NCBI RefSeq assembly: GCF_002078875.1
Contig: NC_034414.1
Coordinates: 14,133,484-14,197,483, forward strand
DNA: 64,000 bases
DNA from: Numida meleagris
Taxonomy: Eukaryota; Chordata; Aves; Galliformes; Numididae
Reading direction: 5' to 3'
Shown: piece by piece, positions 1 through 13,178 of the stretch
How the letters are laid out: each line of letters begins with the position of its first letter
Numbering within the stretch: position 1 is the first letter of the stretch
Notes under the pieces: model-generated
What the model was told of the DNA's origin: nothing
What the model saw: only the letters and a program-made list of their open reading frames with translations
The model's database searches: none
Program-made: the position numbers and the translations under genes

Positions 1-3000
1 TGATAATTCCCACCTTGCTGGATCTGGTTTTATTTTCTTTTTCCTCACCTCAGCTCATGCAGCTATATTTCTCTTCCTACAGGGACTCGACTTGTGGGCA
101 AATGAAATTATTCCCTACCATACGGCAGAGGGTATAACCCTATCTATTCATCAATTGCTTTTAAGATTCTCCAGTCCTGGAAGTTTCCTGAAAACCACTG
201 GTTCAACAGAAGGGGGAAAAAAAAGGCAAGTAATGGTCCTAATGAGAAAAGCCACGTCAGGAGTCCCACACTTACTCCTTCTGTTAGTTTGCTGCTGGTC
301 AGTCAGCTTGTTTGCACCCAGGTTGCGTTTTCCTCAGTCAGTGGTGATGGATACAGGGATGGGGACCGGGGGTCAGACCTGCAGAAGAGGAAGGTCTGCA
401 CTGATCAAACCAGAGACCCTGAGTGGGAGGAAGGACATCATCTTTTCTTTGGGGGTTCCGACCAAAACAGTGAGTGGGTTTAGCAGGAAGTGTCAGGAAG
501 ATTAGATCTCAGCCTTGCACAGGAGCCCCTCTTGCTTTTTGCTTTCTATTTTTATGCCAGGCAATCACAGATAGTGAAAAGGAAAAAAAGCAAACAACAT
601 TTAGAACAGAGACCTTACTTTGTAATCATGGCAGCAGAAATTCTTCTCTCTTAGACGAGAGAAGAGCTTAGGAAAATAGCAGTTCCTCCCTCCTTTGTAT
701 ATTTGGCCCTAAACACATTCTGAAATCATGCTGTGTTACTCTATGCAGCATACAGAGGCTTACTGGTAAAGGAATCTCACTGAGGGACATAAGACACGCA
801 CATTTCATGAGTGACTGTAAATAGACATATCATCGCTGCCTTCTAGAGGTGAAACCAAGAAAAGATAGCAGGGCAACACACTACCTCCAAGTATTAAAAT
901 ACAAGCAGTTTTCACTGCTCTTAAAAGGTGTTGATCCAATGAAAACACGAAATAGAAGTCAATGGATCTGAGTGGAAAAATATTATAGCAGTCAAATAGG
1001 CTGCTCCAATAACACTACCTCTACCCACAGGTATGTTTGAAGGAGATGGAGAAAGAAGGGAAAAAGAGAGAAGGTTCTGTGCTGAATATCTGATCAATTT
1101 GGGCTTGTTTGGGGATGAGGGTTTCTTTTTGAAAAAATCCCACCCACCACCAGGGAGCTGCGCAAGATCCACAATGGCAGAGACCGATGGGTGATGGAAA
1201 TATTCCTCATGAACCACTACAAGCAACTACAGGGCCTTCCAGAAATCGTAGCAAACTCAAATTGGGGCCACTTAAATGTAGCATAGTCCTGGCCCAGCTG
1301 TTTCTCCAAGCTAGTGGCAGAGCTGTGATCAGCAAAGCCATGCTGCACCACTCCCCCCTGAAGATCATCTGTGCCACTAGCTTCCATACTACTCACTACA
1401 GTGAGGGCCAACACTGTACAAGCGAACAAGTCAAAATGAGTTTCAGGCGTAAGAACTTGTTATATGGGCTCTCTTACTCCAAGGAGCAACAAAATCAGTT
1501 CTGTAGGTTGTGGTGGTACCTCTGTTTCTAGTACCCCTGCATGCATGCAGAGGTCCACATAAAGCCAGATGCCTCCCAGCATACACCATGTATTTTCAAG
1601 AGGACATCCAAAGCACAGCCCTGCAACAACCTTCTGGATGCACGGCCATAAGACAGATTTAAGAAGGGCAGATGGTTGTGTGCAGCAAGGAAGCCAAAGG
1701 TGCTGTGACAGTGGCATTTTAGCAGGACATGGACTAGCTGCAAGATTCAGGTCTAAAGAAGCAATGCAATATCTCACCTTGACCTATCCTTGCCTTGAGA
1801 GTTAGAAGATCATGAGACCTCGCAGTATGATGCTGCAATAACTCTACAGCACATTTGTTGTCTCATTCCATGGACAGCTCCCGCTAACATGATCCACCCC
1901 TTATTTTTACATGCACCAAAATACACCAAATTCCTTCCGTCCCCCTCAGAAATCCAGTGCTGGCCTAGCTCACTGCCTCCCTGTTGGACAGCTCAGTCCT
2001 GCTGAGCTCATCCCCATCAGTGCTAGGGAGAGATGGAACTAGATCCTGGAGTTCTCTGGCTGGAAGCTGGTCTCCCTCCAGGTCCCCAAGAAATCCTTTG
2101 CGGTCACAGAGACGTCACCACTGAGGTGGGCTCTACCTCAGCCCGAGGACAGCTGCCTCTGGTTGTTATTAGCTGTACTAGGGATTTGAAGGACAAGGAG
2201 GCATCAAGCCAGAGTCTACTACAAAATGCAGCAATCCTACGTTTGTAGAACATGCATCTGGCCTTCATTAGTTCTTAAATGGTCCAATGTGGGTAGAGGA
2301 ATTGGAGTGATGGAGGGGAGGGGAGCTAATGTACTGCATACTGAATGGGGCAGTCACAGGAGACATTCAGACTTTTTTACTTTGAAGATGTTTCTCATCA
2401 GGGAGCATATTATCCAACATGCACACATCATAGCATCAGCAGGACCACGCGTAGGTCTACACACATTTGCAGGACAGATGGCCTCCAACAAGGGCTTGGC
2501 CTCAAAATTTCTCATGGTGGCCATCCCAAACATTAGGATGAGAGTTGAGCAGGGACAGGCCAAGGAAGGACACTGCGAATACAGCCATGAAGTGACACCA
2601 AGACTGTCTCTCACCCTACCAAAAGGAGGCAACTGAGTTCAGCATGCCGACACCCTTCCAGAGCAGACCTTAGAGCACAAGTGAGCTTGAGAAATGAGAT
2701 GCGAACATTCACTAACTCTCTCCATGGGGCTAGAGGCATCCTCATCTTCTCCCACAGCCCTAAATTACAAGCGAAAAAATGAGTGGTTGACCAGACACGC
2801 TGCCTATGCTTCCTCTAGGAGGAAAGAGTTTCTCCTGCCTTGAGGACACAGGGATGGCAGATTGAGCAAGAACTTCAAGCTGATGAGGATCAGAGTCCAT
2901 CTGTGAGCGTGGCTATGAGAGTACATCAAAGAGTGATTCAGAATGTATGAATATCTAGCTAGGTGGGTCGCTGAGCACACAGCTGAGTGTGTTTGTGTGG

Positions 3001-6000
3001 GCTGCAAAGCACATGGCAGAACAGGGTGCAGGCAGCCAGTGGATAAACAAGCGTGTCAGAAGTGAAAGGACACAGTAGGGAACTGGTTCAGAGGAATGAG
3101 TCAAGAGCTGTGCCAAGTTCTGCCTTCCACTAAACCCAGAATGTGCTATGGCTTTGCTGTGGCACAGCAGTATAAAGATACTGGAGGGGGAAAAGGGCCT
3201 CTATCCCATATCTCCTGGGAGGCATCTGATGGAGACACTTGCACTGATTTGGTGTTCTGAAACAGGGCAGACCTTCTGTTGACCTGACCTCTGAATGAGC
3301 AGAATGGGAGCTGTGGGAAATGACGCTGTAAACAGGAAGACTTGAGATAAATAAGAGACGGTGGGGAAAGAGATCCATTTAAAGTGGCAGTTGTATTTTA
3401 GCTCTGGTTCCCCTCTAGTGCTCTGCTAGAAATAAAGGCCCCCACCCTTCTCTGCTTGCCTGCCAAGACAGAACACGCTTACAAACTTACAACTCTTTCC
3501 TAGCTGATGCACAACTCTCAGCGCGCTGCTGTTAACCTCACTGCTGAAGCTGTCCAGGAAAACTCACATCTACATGCTCCAACAATCTGAAGATAAGATG
3601 GGCTTGTCTTAGGTGAGGTAAAGACGCTACGTGGAACATCAGGATGCATAATGTCTCACTCTCAAGTGGAGGTTTGTTGGACGAGATGCTGCGCAAACAC
3701 ACAATGTAAGACAGGGCCTCACTATAAATATTTTGGACTTTTAGTGACAGTGAAGCACATGAGGGAAAGGTGGCCAGCTTCAAGAGATGTAATACAGAGG
3801 AACAGAGAGAACAAGAGGGAACAAGCCCTCTCCTGGCTCTGTCCAGGGGAGGGTGCCTGTAGGAACCAGACTGTGGATCTGAATAGTTCAAGCTCAATTT
3901 CTGCAGACTCAGATCTCTGTGGTGGCACTGGTACAGCAGCTCTCATTTTAAGCCACTTTAAAACACAGCTAATCTACATTCAGATACTAAACATCCACAG
4001 TTTTGTGCTCCTATTCCGAAACACATACAGTATCTATTCTGAAGCACTACCAAACAGTAAAATGAAAAAAGAAAGGGGGGGGGATTCTTTTGGTCAGCAT
4101 TTTTGTTGCATTCTCAGAACTGGATGTTCCCTGACTAGGATGAGATTTTAGCCCTACAATTTCTGATCATGCCTGTTGGCAACTGACTGCCCTTCACTCA
4201 CCTCTTCCCTGATCTTTACCACAGGGGGAAGCAGCTGAAGGCTGTGCCCCACATTCACAAAGCCAAAAGACAGACCCATCGCAGGACAGTTCCCATGTAG
4301 AAGAAGGGATCAGACTTATTTACTCTGAGAAAAGCACACACACCAAAAAACCCTACCCAGTCTTATTACAGCAAACCAGTTAAATAGGCTAGCTAAACAA
4401 AACACAATTAGGTTTCCTTTGGCCAGCCTGGGACATATGGTATTCGTCAGCCAGTCGTGTTCCTCTCTCAGTTCTGGCAGGAGATAGGTAACTTGTTCCA
4501 AGCAGTAAGAAAGCTCCTGGAAAGTCAGCATGCTGAGCAAACTTTTGGAGGGGACCTAGCTGGGGATATAACAGCACATACAGACACAGATTTGACAGCA
4601 TTTCTTCCACATTGTTCAGCTAGACTATAGGTTACAATGCCTCTGGCTTCAGTACATTCCTGGTTTGCATTGTTCCCCATGGTATTGCATCTGTGAGTCC
4701 TCATTTGCACACACACACAGCTTCAAGTACTCCTACCAAGCAGGCAGGGAAAGGTGCATAAGGAAGAAAGGCTCATGTGGATTTGGGCTCATAAAGAAAT
4801 CCTGAAAAGGCAAGTTGCTTCAGTGACCACTACACCAAGCCCTTTATATTACCTTTTGACACAGATTGAAAATGGCTGCTGCCATCCCAGAATGGACCAG
4901 TGGGCAGTTTCCAGCAAGAAAACAGCAATAAATGTCACTGTGCTGACTGCTGCAGAAAGGAATAGCCTCTGAATTTGGTTATCTACCAGAAAACTGCATG
5001 AAGAGCCTGGCTCAGCACTAGGAATATTTTGCTCTATTGCAGTTTTGCAGTTTACAAATAAGCTAGGAAAGAGCTGATTCACAGAGAAACAAGCCCGGGA
5101 TTTACCAGGAGGAACTGGAGACCTTGCTGTGACAGAGAAATGCCTGTGAAACATCTGCCCCAGTGAAATCAGCTATGTGCATAGGAAAGGGAAGCTGATA
5201 AAGGGCTACTGGGGTTTATTCCAGTAACAACAGAGGCTCTGACTGGAAGCAAAAGGAGTGCTTCCCACCACATGATGCAGGCCTGAATAAGGGTTTCAGC
5301 TGCTTGACCCTATGTGGTTCAGCCTGGTCACTGCCAGGGCTGTTCTGACATCTCTTGCAAAGGTTTGCCTGCTCTACAACACACAGCTCTCAGTGACTCT
5401 CCTGTCACATCAATTATCCTTTAGAACACCTTGACCTTCTCCCCCTCCTTGCAATTCTATACCCTTTGTTGCAGGAGGTATTCTTCTTCCATTCACAGTG
5501 TTTTGGCATCCAAGACCTGGCACAGGAAATAGGCTTCTGTGTTTCCTCACTGCATCCACCGCAGAGTCGCCTGTCAGGTTTACCAGCATTAAGTGCACTG
5601 GGAAAGCATTTCCCACTCTTCTTGGTTGCAGCTATGAATCAGCAGAACTTGCTGCAATCACCAGCAATGTGCTGGAGAACACTGAGGACTGAAGGGCTTG
5701 CAAAACCTTTGATTTTGTTCCTTGACTGCTTAGCCCCACCACATTTAAACATTCAGCTGCAAGGCACAGATATGGCATATCTTTGGGGCTACTTGTACTG
5801 ATCTCTTTCACAAGCTGGCTTATCAGATGAGTTACTCTTGCTCTAACTTAAGATTAATAGATGGCATTCTCCACTGAGGTTAACAGGCATTGCTCACAAT
5901 CATTTTTGGCATGCAGCCAGCCAAGCTGCCTGTCCTTCAGAGGGAGGAACCAGCCGAGTTGTACTTCCACTGTGGCTTTGGCCTTCAAGAGCATCATCCA

Positions 6001-7469
6001 CCACTCACCCAGGAGCTCCATAGCACGAGGCAGCAGCACATCACCATTCCCTCACTGCTGTGCACAGCTGAGTGCGGCTCGCTTTTGTTCATACCCACAT
6101 CACAAAGACTTTGGTGGGCCCTGGTCACCGAGGGCCATTCATCTCTTTTTACTCTCAAGTCTTGCACAGCAGTACCCTCCTGGGCTTTCCTCATCCATCA
6201 CTGCTGGCAATTTCATCGCCGTCTCTTGCTGGGCACTTCCACCCCATGCCTTTGAATTGGCGTTTTTCTTCTCCCTCAAAGGAGCTTGTAACATTTACTG
6301 CATGGCATTGGAATCTCTGGACTGAACTGAGTCATGGTTCAGCAAAATTAGTCTGGTTATATCTTCCTCGCAGTAGGAAACTGGACATACTGCAGCTGTC
6401 TTTCTGTTTTCCTGTTTAAACAGTCGCATCTTCCTGTGACGCTGCCCTCAGTGGCAGAGCAGCTGGGGCGCATGGCTTCCAACACAGCCGATAACATGGC
6501 TGCTGCCAAAGGTTGCGTGCAAGGTTGCTCAGAGCAAGATGGGACTTCACAAAAAGTTTCCAGTCATTAAGCAGAGTTACAGCATCTGGCTCCTTCAGAG
6601 TTGCAGCAGGCTCCCAGTATCTCTCATTAACACCGGTTTACTACCGCCCTTCTGGGAGGCAAGAATGACATTTCCACCAGCTTCCACGACGAAGCTTTCT
6701 AATGCAAACCCTGTGCATCGTCCCTGCATGCCCTGCTCCCAGCTACATGACTCAGCCGGAGACCCAGCAGACCACAGCACCCTTTGGAGGGCTGCTTTTA
6801 GCACACTGGGACTCCACGTATTATTTAGGTCACTTCACACATCGGAAAGTATCACGCAATATTTTAAAAGGTCTTCAAAACCGTGCAACAGATCAACAAC
6901 GAAACCACACATACAGGAATCTCAAAGGGCGCTGTTATATTGCCTAAGCCTGCGTCGGCTGTTTCCAACCTGCTGTGCATCTGGGATTCCTCTCCTATCC
7001 CGTCATTTCATTGAAGCCACACAACTTTACGCGAAAGAGCCCAGTGCCAAACATTCAGGACTGCGCCCATTGGCACAGCCCAGAAGGGCATGCTACACAA
7101 GCTGCTCTTTCATAGGGATCTGCATCTCTGCAGCAGTGAGGTTTGCTTCCAAAGACGAGCATGTGCAAACACATGCCACGCTTGTTTGTTTTCCCACAGG
7201 CATTACTCAGTCGTATCTGCTACGGGAAAAGCATTTATATTCTGTGAAAACACCTAAGCACAAACATATTTATGTACACAAGCAGAAGAATTTCAGAGCT
7301 TGCATTAGCCACTTGTAAATGAACGTACCCACCTCGCTTTAAAAACCGGCCCAGCATGCAAGTCAATGTAAGCATAATAAAAAATAATAGGAAACAGACA
7401 GGCAATAGAATTAAGAGCAGCAGCCAGCTGGGATCTTCTAACCAGTGACATCAAGGGATTGCTGAGGTA
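1..7469. other. Gene-free stretch, IGF2-facing end of window
   Basis: No gene, repeat or RNA recognised. A good acceptor-like site (ttctcttcctacag, ending about position 81) is followed by a donor-like gtataa near 130, but no protein similarity supports an exon. The longest open frame (6539-7318, plus, 259 codons) has no recognisable domain and no splice or codon evidence for being real. Confidence 0.6.
3408..3427 (-). promoter_or_regulatory. Weak CTCF-like motif
   Basis: The minus strand reads GAGCACTAGAGGGGAAC, matching the CACTAGAGGG form of the CTCF core but lacking the usual GC at its end. Listed because it lies at the IGF2-facing side of the gene-free stretch. Confidence 0.25.
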
Positions 7470-7800
7470 ATACACTGATGGGTTTTAAATTAACTGTAAC
7501 CACTCAGGAAAAAGATCTAGGCGTCACTGCGGACAGCTCAATGAAAACATCTGCTCCACGCACAGAGCCCATCAAAAAAAATGAACCAAAAAATGCTAGA
7601 TTAAATAAGATTAAAAAAACAATGCCAACAATGCTACAAATGCCATCACATAAATCAATGACATTTTCACACTTTGAGAAGTGAGCTGAAGTCTGCTTGC
7701 CCTGTTTCAGAGCAAGGACAGCAGAAACGAACCCAGAGAAGGATGCCAGAAGTTGTTAGAAGCACAAAAGGGTTCTCAAGGTCATCAGGAGGAAAGATTA
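7470..7800 (+). mobile_element. Ancient CR1/L3-type LINE remnant (C-terminal reverse transcriptase)
   Basis: A decayed open frame includes KDLGVTADSSMKTSA followed by IKK and LNKIKKT, matching the conserved tail of CR1/L3-type reverse transcriptase ORF2 (KDLGV-VDSS-K-SAQC...VKKAN..L..I.K). Downstream sequence (agaagcacaaaagggttctcaagg) is also LINE-like. It is much more diverged than the standard CR1 copies here. Confidence 0.6.
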
Positions 7801-10800
7801 AGGGCCAGCTGCTTCAAAATAGGTTATACTAGAAATGCACAAAACAACAAGTGATGCAGTACAAGTTTTCTCATTTGCTTTGGTACTAAACAAATAGTAG
7901 CTACCCAAATACTCCCCAAAACACAATTAAAATAGGAAAAACAGCTCACCAGAGCTTTGCAGGTTGCCCAGTTAACATGTGGACCTCACTGCTACAAGAT
8001 GCTAGGCCGAGATTGGCTGGTACCCTAAGAGCAATCTGCCATCCCTCACTGTGTTACTGGGCCATGACAATCAGCAAAGCATGTATGATGCATATGTGCC
8101 TGCTGGCTCACGTGCCTCAGTAGTCACTGAGCTCCTGGGGCTAGGAGGAAATGTTGGGCAACCAACGGCAATGAAGAAAGCCGGGGGAAACCTGAGACTG
8201 CAGGGAGAGGTTAAAGGATTTCTTAAACGTGCCTGGAAGAGGAATGTGGGAGATAAAATGCTCATAACAAATGGTGAAAATGCAGAGGGGCTTCATGTGC
8301 TGTTTCCCCCTTCTCCGCACACAAAAGACTGGAAATCAAGATGCTGCCATGCTGCATCAGAGCACATAGCCCAGACCACCACTGGGCACTTGCAAATCAG
8401 CAAACACCTCCACTAGGGCAAAGGCTGCAGATCACTATGCTCAGTTTGGGCAGTTACATTACCACAGTGGCAGCAAGCCTCTTCAGATGGGTCTGTGGTT
8501 GCTTTAAGCATCAGTCCAAGTTGACTCCTCTGACAAGAACAAGCACATAGGCAAGGATGGCATAAGCACCCTTATGACCATTGAATCAGAGTAATTTTTC
8601 CTTGGCATTCAGGGATTTTCCCTCAGCTCTCCCCAGCTGCAGTAAAGAGCAGCCCTGGCCATTCTGTGAACACATGGGGAGCATTAAAGCATGACAGCAC
8701 TCAGCCCCAACCACCCTGCCCACACATCTTACAGAGCATAATGCCATCACCTCTTCTTCTGTCCATCACTGTGCCTGTAGGATGCTCATGGCAAGGCTTC
8801 TCTGAGCTTACATAGGGCTGGCAATGGCCTTTTTGTTTCACTGGTACTGTAGATGCCCACACAAATCTGAACTGGAAACATGTCACCAGGCACGCCAACA
8901 TGCAGATACATGGCTTTCCTTCATCTACCCGAGAAGCATGGAGGGTCACAATTGAGATAATAAAGAAAAAACAACAGTGAAAAACCCCCAACCTGCCCAT
9001 CACACAAGCCATTCCTCTCCACTCCTCCGAGCCCTCACCCCACTAGCCCTTCTACCCCAGCCCTTCTGCCAGTGGGGAACCCCACCACCAACACACCATG
9101 CACAACGTCATAAAGCCACAGAGAGCAGCCTTAAGGAAGGCTTTTCTGTGCAGCCAGCATTTCAAAAGGCACAGTACATGCTGTATGCTCAGTGCCGTCA
9201 GACTCCTAGCCTGAATTCTCCAGTGTTTTAGGAAAAAGGTAGGGCGAGGGGGAAGTGTGAGGTGGGGGGGGGAGAAAACAGACCAAGCTTTGTGGAATTC
9301 TTTTTAAGAGTGTATGCATGACTGTATAAAAGAACTTTTTTTTTTCCTGACCTCAAAAAGACAATATTATTTTATTATTTCACACAAACCTATTTCCAAG
9401 AGTGGCCAAGCTATTTCTACGTGAACTGGTGCCTGGTTGAGGCAGAGACTGTGAAGGGGAAACCCTCTCTCCAAGTACGACATGGAAATTCCTTGACCTC
9501 AGCTGCACAGCCGATCAACAAGTGTGCGACGGGCCAATAAAAAAAAAGGCAAAAATACCTAAGTGGCCAACACAGATGAGGGCAGGTGTGCAAGGGAGAA
9601 AGCACAGCCTGCTTTTTCCAGGCAAAAGGCCTGATTTAAAAGAAAAAAAAAAAAGAGAGAGACGTGCAGTGGTGGGCAGAAGAGGAAAGCAAGGCAAAAG
9701 CAACTGTAATGAGACATTAGTCAGAAAAGCAAAGCTTTAAAACACCAGGCAAACAGGTTCTGATTCATACTCTATGGCCTGAAGGTAAAAAGGCAGGGTG
9801 ACCGGGCAGGGAAGTCCGAAAAAAATATTTATTTTAGGCCACGCTATCATTTGGTGCATTTCATGGAAAAGGTTGGGTGTTCAGACAGAGGCAGACAAGC
9901 TCATGATTAGCCTAGTCCTGGTAAAAATCTAGTAGCATCTACCCACAGACCTGTAGACTACGCTGAAGCTGTGTTCAGTTCCATGGGAGGCCACTGAGGA
10001 AACTGCTTCTCCTGCCCAGCACTGAGGACACACCAGCCTGCCATCTCCTTTAACAGTCCCCAGAGAAGCCACCACAGGTGGAAGAGTTGCACAGCATCAG
10101 CCCACCAGCATCAACTTCACAAGTCAATCCTCCATTTCCTTCTTGGAGGACAGGAAATCTACAGCTAATGCAGCTGAGCCCTCCAAAAAAAAAAAAAACA
10201 ATCAAACCAACCAACATCATAAGATCAGGGATGAAACCTTGTGTCAGGCAAACCACGTAATTTCTCCCCGTGGCGGCAGCAGACTGGTGTGGCCCACAGC
10301 CTTCTCCTTCATTCTGTAACAGGACAAGACGTGCCACGCAGTCAGGCCTTTTGTTATGTACGTGAGCTCAGGGTGCTTCCACAAAACACAGACCGCTCTC
10401 TCCCTGGGATAGACGTCAGTCAAGAAGGATCTCCCACTGCCAGAATCATTTATCTTTTTCATGGCTCATTTCCATGTTAACAGCAGGAAAGAGGATTGCA
10501 AGGGCTGGACCACAGGCCTTCCCAAACTCCAAGCAACCCACACAGAGCAGAACAGCCAACTCAAAAAGCCACAGGGGTGTTTGTACATCAGTTTAGGTGC
10601 ACATGCTGGGACAGGGATGCGAGCTTCTTAAGCTCTGCCACAGCTGCAAGGCACAGCTACAAGCCTTATTTACAACTGTGCGCACATTTAGGAGAAGTAA
10701 CCATACTCCATGTATTTCCTTTGTTTTCAGTGTCCCAAGAATCCCCACTTAAACATTCTGTCTTTACAGGAGAATGACACGTGCTGTGCAGAATAAGTTC

Positions 10801-10939
10801 GCTGGTGCTTTGATACTGTACATTATAAATAAAAGTAACCAAGTCCAATGCAAACTAGATCTGCATTCTAAGACATAAAACAGAGACTAACCCCAGCCCA
10901 CCTTCAATGAGTAAAAGAATCAGTCCCTAAGTACATTAA
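7801..10939. other. Gene-free stretch
   Basis: Unique-looking sequence with short A- and T-rich runs (9340, 9540, 9640, 10185). No repeat family, exon series or RNA gene recognised. Confidence 0.6.
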
Positions 10940-11460
10940 CTCCACATTTCTTGAACACCTCCAAGGACAGTGACTTCACCACCTCCCTGTGCAAGCTGTT
11001 CCAATGCCCAACCACTCTTTCTGAGAAGAATTTCTTCCTAATATCAAGCCTGAATCTCTCCAGATCAATTTAAGGCCATTCCCTCTCATCCTACCACCAT
11101 TACATGGGAAAAGAGCCCAGCCCCCTGTCAGGTCACTGTAGGGAGTGATAAGGTCTCCTCTGAGTCTCCTCTTCTCCAGATTGAACAGTCCCAGTTCCCT
11201 CAGCTTCTCCCCATAAGACTTGTGCTCCAGACCCTTCACAGCTTCATTGTCCTTCTCGCACTGAGGCGCCCAGAACTGAACACAGTACTCAAGGTGCAGT
11301 CTTCATCATGGCCAAGTGCAGAGGGATAATCACCTCCCTGTTTCTACTGACTGCACTATTTCTGATACATGCCAGAGTTCCATTGGACTTCTTGGCCACC
11401 TTGGCACACTGCTGGTTCATCTTCATCTGGCTGGTTGTCGATTAATACCCTTTGTTCTCA
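10940..11460 (-). mobile_element. CR1 LINE, truncated 3' region
   Basis: Reverse-complement CR1 with motifs cttgaacacctccaaggac, cagcttctccccat, gcgcccagaactgaacac and tacatgggaaaagagccc, all diagnostic of the CR1 3' end. The terminal octamer repeat is missing or decayed at the low-coordinate end. Confidence 0.92.
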
Positions 11461-12354
11461 GATGCCCCATCAGACCACTCTGCTGCTCATTAGCTTCAGT
11501 TTAAATACCTCCTTGATTTCTCTAAGGAAAGAGAAGCCCTTGAAAACAAAGCATGACACCCAAGGAACTTAGTTAACTGTGACCGAGTCTCCCAACGCAG
11601 GTTACTTCAAACACAGCACACTTGGAATATATGGCCTTTCCTACCAGGCATCTAGATGCTCATGGATATCAACCCCTTCTCTCCTCTTCCCCCAGTCACC
11701 TGTCCTAATGTTAAACTTCAAGGTCCTCTAGCGTTCCTAGTCTAGGACAGAAACATATTTATTAGGGCAAAAGGAGCAGTGTATATAAACTAGAAAGTGA
11801 GTCCAGTCTTCTCAGCTAGGGCTGGGCAAGCTTGCTTTGCCTAATTTAGAGGCCATTCAAACATTGTGGGTTTGAACATTACTGCATTAGTGTTTCACTT
11901 AGGAAAAACTGTGAAGAAAAAAGAGGTGAAGAGAAGGAAAAAAAAAATCTAATGGAAACATAAATAGGGTATAACGTATATGGGGCACCCACTTGTGCCA
12001 GCACAGACCTTCTAAGCCCTAACACATCACACAGACTTCCCTTCAGATAGAAGTTCCTTCAGAATACTCAAAAAAACCCCTTAGTCACCACAGAGAGGTG
12101 GAACAAACCAGGAGAGATGGATACACAAGCCAGTGACACCTGGTCCCCAGCACTGACCCGTCTCCATTTACGCTTTTTGATCAGGGTCACGTAAGTCAAG
12201 AACAGAGAGCTCATTTGCAAAGCTCCAAGCTCCTCAGACCACCTCTAGTTAAGCACAGCACTCCTCTGCAACAACCAGACAAATTGCACATTCTCTACAA
12301 ATCCCACCACTAGTTCATTAGCTTCATCCATTCTCAGCTGCATGTAGGATTCTC

Positions 12355-12480
12355 ACCAGCCCAGCTTTCTGAAGATAATTAGCATATTTCATTTTACATT
12401 GTGGTTCTTTCTGTCCCAGTAATTTGCATGAGAACTAATTAAGTGGGGGGCATTCCACAAACAAGGTGATATTGTATCAG
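12355..12480. promoter_or_regulatory. Candidate regulatory block with POU and homeodomain motifs
   Basis: AT-rich block holding ATTAGCATAT, the octamer-like ATTTGCAT and ACTAATTAAGT within about 90 bases, between two CR1 copies but itself not repeat-like. Motif clustering is the only evidence. Confidence 0.3.
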
Positions 12481-12731
12481 TGGCCAGATAAGAGCAAGAC
12501 CTCTCAGTTCAAAACCTAACTCTAACTGAGAAGGCAACTGTCTCTTCCCCCATCTGCACCTCAAAAGTAGCAGTAGGGAAAGATGCAAGACATACTTAGA
12601 GCAAGGAGTGAAAGCAAGTAGAGGACTTGTGGAGAAAGAAAAGAAAAGCGGACACTAGGGAAAGGAAAATAAGGCACTGGAAGAAAGAGGCTGAGTTCAT
12701 TTATCTGGTCACACTAAGCCAGCTCCTCTGT

Positions 12732-13178
12732 CACAGAGAATCAGAGAGCGGTTTGTGTTGGAAGGGACCTTAAAGATCATCTAGTTCCAAACTCCTGCCG
12801 TAGGCAGGGATACCTTCCACTAAACCAGGCTGCTCAAAGCCCCATCCAACCCGGCCTTGAACACCTCTAGGCATGGGGAACCCACAGCAATCTGTTCCAG
12901 TGGCTCACCACCTTTGTGATGAAGAATTTCTTCTGCACATCTAATCTCAATCTATCTTCTTGTAGTTTAAAGCCATTGCCCCTTGCCCTATAAAGAATCC
13001 CTGACACAGTCCCTCTCCAGCTTCCCTGTAGGCTCTCTCTTTAGGTACTGGAAGGCTGCAGTGAGGTCTCCCTGGAGCCTTCTCGTCTCCAGGCTGAACA
13101 ACCCCCACTCCCTCAGTCTGTCTCTAGAATAGAGGTGCTGCAGCCCTCTGAGCAGCCTCACGCCCTCCTCTAGGCTTG
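12732..13178 (-). mobile_element. CR1 LINE, truncated 3' region
   Basis: Starts with cacagagaatcagagag and gttggaagggaccttaaag, then ggccttgaacacctctagg, ggtctccctggagcc and ctccaggctgaacaaccc. This is a CR1 3' end in reverse orientation of another subfamily from the 10.9-kb copy. Confidence 0.93.

Noticed and set aside
6539..7318. 259-codon open frame, plus strand
   Set aside because: The longest frame in the window, but the peptide shows no domain, low-complexity Ser/Cys/His composition and no splice context. It fits chance in this composition.
10976..11239. 87-codon minus-strand frame
   Set aside because: It lies within a CR1 LINE 3' end.
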